From: Ostrinia nubilalis
Lineage: Eukaryota; Arthropoda; Insecta; Lepidoptera; Crambidae
Reading direction: 5' to 3'
DNA: 64,000 bases
Assembly (NCBI RefSeq): GCF_963855985.1
Contig: NC_087104.1
Coordinates: forward strand, 806,001-870,000
Below, piece by piece: positions 49,301 to 61,300 of this stretch (position 1 is its first letter; each line of letters opens with the position of its first letter). The notes beneath the pieces were generated by a model. That model saw only the letters and a program-made list of their open reading frames with translations, was not told the DNA's origin and ran no database searches. Both the position numbers and the translations under genes were made by a program.

Positions 49301-52300
49301 AGAAATTAGCACGGCACTAAATAAATATATTCAAAACTGCCACGCGGTCTCGTGCTAGATGGGCGTCTTAAAGGCCACCTTCTATCAACGGGAGCGCGTG
49401 GTAAGTAACTTGCTTCTGAATGACGATCATTTGACGATTTGCAAGAACTAATTTAATTAGTCTAAACAAATAAAGAAAATTTTGATTTTGATTTTGATGT
49501 ACGTACATGTTTTCGTCGAAGAAGTGGCGCTTCTCTTCCAAAGCCCCACACCCAGAACACAACGCCCCAGATCTATACAGGGCTCGGGAATAAATATTGT
49601 AGTTGTTCCAAGTTCAGTTATAGCTTATGACCTTACAAAATGAAGCAATTATGATTATGAAAAACTGTGAAGTAGCATTTGACTACCAATTTACACTATC
49701 ATTAGTCAATCCAAAAAAGTCAGTCAGTTTTTGTCATACATAGCTAACTAAACTAGAAAATGATAAAAAAAACTTTTTATATGACGTTTAGGAACTAGAA
49801 GACTACTGTAACATTAGGCCCCGATTCCACAAAGGCGGAGCGGAGCGAAGATAAGTTTTGAACAACCAATCAGATGTCATTCAAATTTAATGAAAATGAT
49901 AGATCATCATCATCATCATCATTTCAGCCATAGGACGTCCACAGCTGAACATAGGCCTCCACCAATGATTTTCACAGTGGTCGGTTGGTGGCGGCCTGCA
50001 TCCAGCGCCTTCCCGCTACCTTTATGAGGTCGTCGGTCCACCTTGTGGGTGGACGTCCTACGCTGCGCTTTCCGGTACATGGCCTCCACTCCAGAACCTT
50101 GCCCCATCGGCCGTCAGTTCTGCGTACTATATGCCCGCCGCTCGCACACTCACTGCGGGCGCCCGTCGCACAGTCGCGACAGCAACATAATTACGCGCGA
50201 GCGATAGGGATGGGTAGCGTGGGGTCATTGGACGGGATTCTACGTGCTCACGGACCAGGCTTTATATGCCGTATATTAGCAAGCTGAAGCTGAGCTGAGC
50301 TGAGCCACTTCAGCTTGCTAATCCCTTGGGCTGTGTCAGCGATAGAGTGAATACTGATTTAACTAATCAGTATTCACTCTTAAAACATTTCTACGCTCCG
50401 CTCCGCATTGGTGAAAACCGGCCCTTATTATTTGTTTCCCTTTCCAGGCGTACTCGGCGCACGTCACCACGCACTACAACTACACGAAGCTAAAGTACGG
50501 TCTGTGCCTGACCCAGACCTGTCGCCAGTTCTACAACGGCAGCGAGAGCGAAGACGACCTCAGAGTGGCCACGGAGGCCTGCCTCAACCACACCCTGGCT
50601 GCCGAGTATGGCCTTAAGGCTAGGGTCACGGAGGTGAGTCAAAATCATGCTTATCTGACTATCGACATCTTACAACTGCGCATCTTGTTGACTGCGACTC
50701 CCTCGCACAGATTCGCACATTTGCCGTTCGCCCCGTTCGTACCAGAACGTCGATGTGACGTCACGGCCGCCAGGTGCGAATTTAACTCGACCGGGATGTA
50801 CGGTATACTCGCGTAATAGCTGATTTGCATTATCTAAAGATTTTATAATTGTATTTTAAACGTCACATCACCAAAAAATATGTTCAACTTTGTAATTTTT
50901 TTTTCTATCGAGATCAAAAAAGTAAGCTCAAAGGCCAAATCTTACACATATGTATTATGAAATGTCATATTTGCATAGAAAGACGTTCTAGAGCAAAAAA
51001 TATTCAGTCTTAATTTTCTAGCGTTTTGCAAAAACTTAATTTGCCTTTTGCATTGTGACGGTCGCGGTAGTAAAATCAATATGCATAATTTAATTATCCA
51101 TCAGTATTTAATTAATATAAGTATCTATGCACTTAGTACTAAATGTACCCAATTATTGGTCTAAAATATGCTGAATTTTAGTGTCAGCCATCGTAATGAG
51201 ATCGTCGGTTCATCATACTGTGACCTCCCAAACAAAAACAGTAAATCTTCGCTTCGTAAGTGGAGCATTACTTTGTCAATATAAGATCGTTTCATCAACG
51301 AAGACGCGCCCCCACCAATTTTTGGTCGAGGGAAGCGGGGTGCCGGGAGTTTGATCCGAGCAATTCGAGCGTCATTATTGTAGTGTGCGTATGCACTCAT
51401 TGATAATTTAGCGTGTATAACAAACATTCGCGGAAGAATGGTGGGGCGCGTCTTCGTGGATGAAACGATCTATAACATTGCGTTTAAAACAGCTGAACTG
51501 CTACTTCGAGCACAAGAGCAAGTACTCGGTGGACTGGCTGGACCGGCTGGTGGTGCTGCTGCTGCTGGCCATCGTGGCGGCCAACGTGCTGGGCACCGTC
51601 TACGACTCAAGCAGGGACGAGACGAAGCCAGGTACGTTCACAGCACACCAGGATACACCTCCTCCTCCTCAGCAGGGGGCGTAGTGTGTTTACTTCAAAC
51701 GCATTCGATGTCGACACACTGCGCCGCGCTCCGCTGCGGTCCACGTGACATCATATAAAAAATCCCGCGCGCAGACGCGTTGTCAGTGTGTTGTGCCGCG
51801 CGTGTTTTCTATACAAACTGAGGTACTTGCATACAATGATTAAATCTGTCGTCCCGCGTACCGCGGCGGAGCGCGGCGCAGTGTGATAATCGCCTAAATG
51901 TATGACGGATTGTATAGCGCCTATATTTTCTGGAGATACAAATTATCTTGGGACAAATGGAAGGCAGACGCGCTCGGGGTAGGGCACCGACGAGATGGTC
52001 GGACGCGGTGAGGAAGACGGTGGGCGGGAGTTCGCATCCTGCGGTCCACACAGCTTATGACCGCAGTCTGTGGAGGAACACTATCTGTGGTCTCGATCCT
52101 CATCAGTGAGGGACCGAGGAAGAAGAAGAAAAACTACATATATTTTTTAAACGCAGTCGATGTCGAATGCGTTTGACGTAAACTCACACTACGCCCTCGG
52201 ATCATTTAGTCTCTATTGCAGGAACACGACCCTTTTCAATTTAACGAAGGCAAATGGAGGATGTGGTCTACACTCCCCACGTTGGCCAGACGGGTTGGGG

Positions 52301-55300
52301 AGGCTACACAGCCGGCCATTTTGTCGCAAAATAGCTTACATCGTCTTCCAATATCCAAGTCTGTCGTCATAACAACAATTTCAACACTAAAAGCATTGTT
52401 GTGTTTCGGAAGATGGAGGTAAGATAGTCAGTCCTTCCGTTTAGGATTCCGGGTGAAGCTCGCTTCCATCGACTGAATCACATTACCCACCATCCATCAG
52501 GTGATATGTAGCCATGCAAACGAGTACCACTTTGTCCACATCCAGGGTAGCGCAGGAACGGTCATTGTCGAAATTCGTGGGGGCCTTTGTCCAGGAGTGG
52601 ACGACATTAGGTTGAAAACGAACAAAGTTGCCATAGTATTCCAAACATGAGGTTCGGCTAGCTACGCATTCACTACTTTAATTTCACTGATATTATTAGT
52701 TACTGAAAACCACTAAATATAGGTATAATGTCGTCATTTTGTCGTTTGTCGTCACGCCGGTTCTACTATACAGGGTGTCCCAGAATGGGTGAATCAAACT
52801 GATAGGGGAGGTAGCTTTACTAATGTACTATCCCAAAAAAATGTGAAAAAAAATTATTGAGTTCGGAATTTTTTTTTAAATAAAGTCCTAAACTCGAAAT
52901 GTAGTCATTATTTTCAAAAGTTTGTTTACAGATTAACGAAGCTATCACTTACAGTTAATATTAGTAAGAAAAAAGTACAAATAAACTCCAAACGCAGCAA
53001 TTATAGCCAGATACTTAGGCAAAGCTGATTTATTTTCACTTTTTCAAAAAAAATTTTTTTGTTTCCTTATGAGCTTTATTTTTGTTCATATTTTGTATAT
53101 TCACTGATACTAATGTACTATACATTACTAGAGCTACCTCCCCTATCAGTTTGATTCACCCATTCTGGGACACCCTGTATTTTTTTGCAATTATGTTAAG
53201 ATTGTTTTTGTTTACTAACCATTAATATTGATTACTACTAGACACAAAAAATATTTATTATGTTCTATTTCATGTCAATATCTTAATAATTATTTTAGAA
53301 CCGGTTCTTAATTTTTTTTGGTAAAATAACAACTTCAATGTCGTCATTTTATTTATTACATTAAACCCAGCTTTGACCATGAATCCAAACTAGTAGTAAA
53401 GAGTAGTAAAGCAATATGAAGTAGGTACACTTAATTCAAATTATAGGTATGTTTTCCGTACCCGTAGATTTATGACTCTCACGACTCACAAGGCTCTAGA
53501 TTCCATTTCCAGGTGGGTATTATAGATGACCAAAACTGAACTGTCCCACCAAACTCTTTGATAGGGGGACGCCACCATCGTTCAACATTAAAATAAACCT
53601 TGTTTAATAGCCTATCTAATCTGATAATAAACTTTTAGATAGTGTTAAATTAAAAAAAAACTTAACTTTATTTTTGAAACATCAAAACCTAAAAACAAAA
53701 CAACTATTTTATTTTTAATTTTTGAAATAATAATAATCCCTGGATCCACCTAAGACTCTCCTGACACATCTGCAGCGGTTCTGCATACTCAAAATAAGGG
53801 TGTCAATATCCTGTTGTGGAATACTGTCCCAAGTCCTGCTAAGATGCAAGAAAAGCTGGTTTTCATGCACAATATCATCAGGGAAATTCCTAAGAGCTCT
53901 TCTCTGAAGCATATCCCAGGCATGCTCAATAGGATTTAAGTCAGGGGATTGTGCAGGCCAGTCTAAAGCTTGGATATCATGCCGTTATAACCAACTTGTA
54001 ACGATACGCGCCGTATGTGAACATTGTCGTGCATTAGCTGGAAAACAGACTATTTAGTTCATTATGAAAAATTTTAATTTATTTAAATCACATAATATAA
54101 GTTAAGACAATTATTGTAGAGAGAATCACATAATTCACAAATAAAAGCAGAACACTTTTCCACATGAAATTAAGTACCTGAAACAATCGAAAGATGGCGC
54201 TGTAGCCACTTAGAAGGCGGTGAACAAAAATTTTTTCCGATAAATAAGTAGAGAGTGTTTGTCGATTTGTTTAAAGCAGTCTTAATAATTTGTGACTCTA
54301 ACTCATTAACGGGGTTGGTTTTACTTACATTATTTTTGGAAAGGTAAAAGTTTATCGACAGATCCGGCAGTGCCTGGCGATAAATTTTTACTTGCAGAAT
54401 ACCTAAAGTAGGACCTAAGTACGGCCAACGAGAAGCGACACCAAATGTAAACAATATCATTGTTATTTGGAATAGTAGGGGTGGGTCGCACCACCTATCT
54501 TTAACGGTAACTATGACGATAACCGGTGCTTTTTGTATGGATTACCACTTAAGATGGTGCAACCCAGCCTAAGGGTTTGACTTTGACATATATTTTGGCG
54601 GGAGAACGAGACATTACGACAAATACACAAGATGGGAAGAGACAGAATAGATAGTCAATTCGAAAGTCGAATCGACCTTTTGTATCGCTTCTCGTTGGCC
54701 GTACTTTAGACTAAGTTGCTCTACCTTATTTTAATCGAAAAAATAACCGGTGCTCTTTGTATGAAGTTTGACAAATTTTTGACTTTATCTAAAAGTTTAT
54801 TATCAGATTAGATAGGCTATTAAACAAGGTTTATTTTAATGTTCAGGTGTCTTAACAAAAAGTTAATAGAATTTTAGTTATTTAGGTTTAATTGAAATAT
54901 CCCTAGACCATGTTTTGTGTGTATTTACTGTATTTTGAAACACGGAATTACGAATAGGCTACCGCCGTCAGACGCCCATCAGATTATTAAATTGACAGCA
55001 GAATATTGTGATAACGTAACACGAAAAACTTGATAGGTATATCTCACCGTGTCCTCGGTTAAGGGACCTCACGAAGCCCGAACATATTAGTGGAGAAATG
55101 TTATGAACTATGTTGGGACCTAATTAACAATAATGAAATTAATTATAAATTCCAGGAAACCCTATGTTGCTGGCGTTCTCAATCCCCGGGAACTGGAAGC
55201 AGCTGATGTCGGACGGCCCCTCGGACCCCCACGTGGAGCTGTTAAAACCTCTGCATGGAATCAGGTATTTATCTATATCAGAATTAATATGATTCTGCGC

Positions 55301-58300
55301 AATAAGAGCGGGGCAGAACAGACTCTCGCCAAAATATTTGCAGTAAGAAGCTATCTTCACACACTGGAATTATACATTCACGTAAACAACCGTAATTTTA
55401 GTATCACTAACCTGTATGGAAACTTTTGGCCGAGTAATGAAATATTATTAAGTTGATATTATTAATATTGTCAATCAGTTATTAGTCTCCACTGCCACTG
55501 CAGGAGCACGACCCTCTACTTTACCAGAGGCAAATGGAGGATTTGGCATACACTCCCCACGCTGGCCAGACGGATTGGGGAGGCTGATTATCAAGTAGTG
55601 TTTAAAGAAATAATAATACATAATAAAGATCAGCCTACTTATAAACCTCTTTATTTACAGGGTGATCACTGCAATTCTAGTGATATTGGGCCACACGCCC
55701 GTCCCGCTTCTGATCGCATCCGAAAACCCCGTGTGGGTAGAAAAAGTAAGAGAAGTAAACGTTTACTACCTTCCTCTTTCAGGTTTAAGGGAAAACGTAT
55801 TCAATAGCAAATTAAATGGACATAAGTAGCGTCTAGGGCTCTTTAAAATTAGACGTTTTGAGAAGGACGTTTGTCGTGCGTTTGTGAGGCTTCACACTGT
55901 TGGTACCTAATTGATTGACATTTTTATTCCAACGCAGTTATAATAAAATTTTAAGTGTGCTGTTCTGCAAACGGACGACAAACATAAGAAGTAATGGTAG
56001 TCAATAGGCAGTGTAAGCCAAGTTCTTAAAATGGCCTACATACGCAAAATCAGAATCAATTGTATAAGAAACCAATCGTTTTATGTGAACCGTAGGCCTA
56101 CGACTACCCTCCGATGCACATCCTGCTGCAAGGCCACCTCATCACGCTGACCTTCTTCCTCATCTCCGGCTTCCTGCTCGCCTACAACTTCCAGCTGATA
56201 GCCGAGAAGACCAAGTTCACATGGAAACTTCTCCCGAGGGCCATCTTGAACAGATTTTTGAGGTAACACATGGGTTTTTTTAAATTTATTTATTTAAGGA
56301 TAGTACACAGCACAATATCAATTTGAACCATGTGTTTTATGACATTTTGTAGGCCAATTATGACTATCCAACATTAAAAATTTCTACGTACCTTCTCGAG
56401 TGACAATTATTATGGATTTAAATTACTGTAGGGAAGCTTTTAAATATTATAGTTCGAACAATGATCCATCACACACTACACCATGCATACCGAAAGTTTT
56501 TTTTTAGGGTTTTTATTTTTTATTTATACTTATGAGCAGCAAATCACAGTTGTATTATTTACTTCACAGAGTGACACCAATATGCATCATGGCGCTCTTG
56601 CTCACCGCCACTTTGATGAGGCACACCACACAAGGACCATTTTGGGAGGTAGTATTTGTGCTGTTTACTTTTTACGAAAACCATGCCATATGAGTAGGTA
56701 GGAATAGCTACTAAGGCCCAAACCTTATCCGGTTGGAAAACTAATGGTAAGTATATGGTAATATGCAGATTTACCCAAAAAAAAATTGATGACCGCGAAG
56801 AAACTAGAAACAAACGAAAAGAAGCGTCCGCGTGGAGTCCGGAACATTAAAATGACAAAAGACTTACAAAGTTTTTTCAGAAAATCTTAAATTATCCTCG
56901 TCAAAAAGGTAATGATTCGTGTGGGGACCGTGAATATTATTTAATTCAATTTATTTATTGAATTGTAGGAGATCATAGGATGGGAGGTGCGAGACTGCCG
57001 CAACTACTGGTTCTACAACTTGTTCTACTTGAACAACTACATCGACCACTCGCAGTGCATTCTCCAGACATGGTAAGAGATTCATTGTTTATTATCATAT
57101 TTATCATACTATGATTGTACTAACTGTTGCCTATTTTGCAAATAAGTACATAATAGTTCGCGCAAAATTAAAATCACAAAGTATGGTAGGTACCTACACA
57201 AGCTGTGAAGGTGCGTATTTGATCATAGTAACGTCACAAGTAACATCTACGAGGTGAAAAACGTACACAGAATCAGATGAAAAACAAGTTATAAAAGAGA
57301 AATAGTAAAATAAATTGATAATCAAAGTAACCTACCTCGTTAATGATCTCGGGATGATGTCCAGGGCCTGGGCTGTACACTGTCTTCAATACACATAATA
57401 TTAGCACTATTCACTACACTTTCACGGTTTTAATTACACCTAAGCATGATAATATCTATAAACCACTTGTACCACATTGTACTTAATATTTAGTACCTAC
57501 CTACTCACCCCGAAAAAAAATGAACTCCTTAGATCAAAACAGCGACCGCTATAAAAACTGAAACGATAATTCCCATTTTTAAAATTTCATGGTCACTAAC
57601 ACTTACAAACTGAACTAGGTAAATAATCACGGGATTTCTACCATTATACTTTTTTTGACGAGATTCCGATATTTCGGCGCAGTCGCATGCACCATGATCG
57701 CGGCACGAAAGAACTGAGGTAGAGAAAAACGGTTGGATATTTACTTAAAACGTAACTTCCATTTTTCGTGTTCCAAAATTAAATTCTGGCCCACTCACAG
57801 ATTAGAGAGATTTGTGTACTTATACCGAAAAGGATTTATTTAGGTATTTAAACATTTTATTTATAGCCCGACCAGGAACATAAAAACCCTCGCCATGTTG
57901 CGGAAAACTAATGGTACTAATTTCTTATAGTTATATGGGAAAACTTGAAATTCTATCGTCACCGAGCATAATTTTGAAACTAAGTAGAATAATTTATTTT
58001 AGGTACCTGGCGTGCGACATGCACCTGCACATCATCGGCATGGCTGTGATTCTGCTGTCACCCAGCACTAGGGTGCGCTGGTGGGTCATGGGTGCGCTCT
58101 ACGTCATCGGCACGCTCTGGCCGGCCTACCACATCTACACCATGGACCTGGACGCCACACTACTCGCCAACCCCTCGTGAGTCACTAAACTTTTCTTCTT
58201 TTTTCTCTTCCAGCTATAGCTATCTCACTTCTAAGACCGTTGTAGCTTGTTTTTTAACCACACCCAGGAAGCTTTTTGCCTGCATCTCACCTGATCGAAA

Positions 58301-61300
58301 GTAACGATCAGTAGCCTTATTCGCGTAACAAAACTTCAATGACAACAAATCGCTCAGTTGCGATCTTATCGAGTAATCGTTCTATCAACAATGACATACC
58401 CTTGTGAATACGGATTTAGAACTGTTTTTCAATGGAACGACTTCTGAACGTCAGCGAGATCTTGACTGTCAAAATACGTGAATTAGGCCACAGGTCGAGG
58501 GTGGAAGCTAGCTTCAACCGGAATCCTCTCAAGCACTGAGGTCACATTTTTAAATGCGCATTATCATAGGTATTTGAATCTGCTTCTGTGTTTCTGAATC
58601 TTTTAGATAATTAGACAATATATCACCCGAGTGCGCCAGAAGGAGGGTTATGTTTTTGTAAGCACATCCTGGAAAAGCTAATTCCATCAGCTTGCAGCCT
58701 TAGCAAATCCCATTCTACTGTTCCCCATGGCGTTCTACGGTCGATGTCCAGCAATAGGCTATAAGTAGTTGATGATACTGAAATCACTTAAGCAGGTACT
58801 TTGCTCTACTATGGTTAATGATGGTGACGAAATCACTAAAGCGCTCTATCTTTCTAAACTCTCATGGTCAAAGAGTTTAACCTTACTACGTCATTACCAT
58901 GTCTCTTCTCCGCAGCACGATGACTTCGTTCTTCATCTCGAACCCGACGTTCAACTACATCTACAAGCGCACGCACGGCAACATGCCCACTTTCGTCACG
59001 GGCATGGCTCTCGGCTACCTGGTCTACGACTGGCAGAAGAAGAACATCTTCTCAAAGGATTTGTCGGTATGCTTTCAACGCTTTATTATATTGGATCATT
59101 ACTACAGCATCAAATATTTATCAAATATTTACAGCATCAATCAACTTGCGATAGAATGTCACAATATAATTTATAAAGATATATAAAGATCATGATCTTT
59201 TAGTCGCACTACTTGCGAAATATTCGCATCGTTCATGCCAAATGAGAGCAATACCCATTGCCAATGGCTGTTAACGTGAGTTTATTACGTAATATCTACA
59301 TGAGTACTTGCAGCTTGACGTTTCGGCTGCATTGCTACAGTATGGTCACAAGCAGATTGTCAAGTTTGTAATCTTGTTGTACTCACTACAACCCGGCCGA
59401 GTTAACTGCGTACCTCCTGGCATCCGTGACGTCACATCAACGTTCTGGTTCGTACCAGAACGTTGATGTGACGTCACGGATGCGGGGCGAAAGCGGGAGG
59501 TGTGGGTAAGTGAGAGAGAGAGTCGCATTCCAGCGAGGTGCAGTTATCTCGATTGGGTTGTACTTAACAAATGTCGCGTATCTTACTTAGGTGGATTCGA
59601 CCAAACAAGAGTAAATATTAATCTCAGAATAAATCTTCAGTTATTCGACATTTTGACTTATTTCCCATACTGAAACTGTCAATGTGCCAGTTATACCAGT
59701 GGGTCTAGACAAAGTGCAAATTATAATTGCAAACCAGTCGAAAAGTGGTCGAAAAGCCCCTTTTTGTATGGAGTTTTGACGGATTCGATTTTCGATTCGA
59801 TCAAAAAGTGCGTTTTGTCTAGGGGGGCAGGAGTTATTCTCGGATAAAAGTTTGGTCGTATCGGGCCTTAGTCAATGTCGCGTTTAAGTAACGTTGGCTC
59901 AGTTTCAATGTTCCAAATACATTCCAGAGATACCGCAAGTTCTACTTGCTGCTGTTCCCTCTCCTGCTGCTGGTGACGACGTCGGCGGGCATGCTGTACT
60001 GCGGCAACCGGCCGCGCGCGCCTGTGTGGGCGCGCCTGCTGTTCGCGCCCATCGTCAAGCCGATGTTCGTGGGCTGCGTGTCTCTGACGCTGCTGGGCGC
60101 CATGTTCAAGATTGACAGTAAGACCACATTATTACAAATAATAGCTTACTACGAGGTACTACTACTATTTGCAAAAACAAATGTTATATCTTTATAAAAG
60201 CGAGAGGTCACTGACTCACTCATTCATCACGAAATCTCAGAAACTACAAATGCTAATGTCTCAAATTTTGCATGAGGGTTCCTTTTAGTACGTAGGTGCT
60301 CACCAAGACGGGATTTTGCAAAATTCAACCCCTAAAATGGTAAAACGGGTCCACACGCACGTAGTTGCGGGCGGCCGCATGTAATATTCCTTAAAAAATA
60401 TAAAATTAAATAAAATAAAATAGTGAGTGCACAGAACAAGCGTAGCCGAGCGCTTTTGGTATTTGAATATTAATTTTCATAACACTTTCTTTTATTTTTG
60501 CTCATAAAAAATGTAATATGATTTTACCAGGATTTTACAATTATAGCCATTTTAACTCATTGGATTTGTTTCATATTTGGGGAATTTACTAAGAACTACC
60601 ATGAGTAGAGTCTTATTTGAACTATAGCGACTGTCAGAAAGGTATTTTTGTCCACCACAATAAAATAACGACAATTTATAATTTCCAGGGATATACCGAC
60701 AGTCGCTGGTGTGGAGACCCTGGACGCCGCTGGCCCGCATAAGCTACTGCATCTTCTCCTTCCACGTGATGGTGCTGAGGTTCCTTGGAGGCACCAGGAC
60801 CACTCTGAACTACCTCTCGTACTCCCACACGGTAAGTGTTATAGTCCACCACGGCCATGGAACTTGACGAAGATAGTACAGACCGCAGCTCTCAGATACA
60901 CATCGGACTAACATTTTTGTAGAAAACTCGCTCCTAATACAACAAGTTTAACCCATACCCCATTATTAATAAAAAGTTACACTTATACCTTGGATTAAAA
61001 TGACATTTCCATACTAAATGACAATTTAAGCCAGAGTCCAACTAGGGTGTACCTACTTTTATTTTTTATAAGGGGGCCAGTGTTTGGGTTGACCGTGCCG
61101 TTGTCTGTACGCAGTGATTATCTTGATATGCTGTCGTGTGTACAACACAACTTTTACAAAGGTACTTTATAATTTGATATTAACATAATATCTGTTGCTG
61201 AACACAGACGCACGACTACATCGGGGTCACAATCCTGACGATCATAATGGCGACGGTATGCTACCTGCTCGTGGAGGCTCCGTTCGCTCAGTTGGTGAGG

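Larger units (their letters stand above)
44397..50447. other. Second intron of copy 3
   Basis: 6.1 kb. Contains LINE fragments (44410-44650, 45747-45850, 49905-50127), a hairpin MITE (46398-46519), a full SINE (46652-46922), a fold-back element (47535-48430) and a LINE tail (49340-49500). 44900-45740 and 48450-49330 show nothing recognisable. Confidence 0.6.
51632..55155. other. Fourth intron of copy 3
   Basis: 3.5 kb with a SINE-related repeat (52215-52515), a LINE fragment (52575-52625), a CAGGGTGT MITE (52771-53177) and a worn Tc1-like element (53586-54848). 51900-52140 is GC-richer with no recognisable gene. Confidence 0.6.

Noticed and set aside
52215..52310. Possible extra exon of copy 3 (acceptor-like CAG before an open stretch)
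   Set aside because: The same sequence recurs at 55498-55590 as a dispersed repeat, and the exon set of copy 3 is complete without it.
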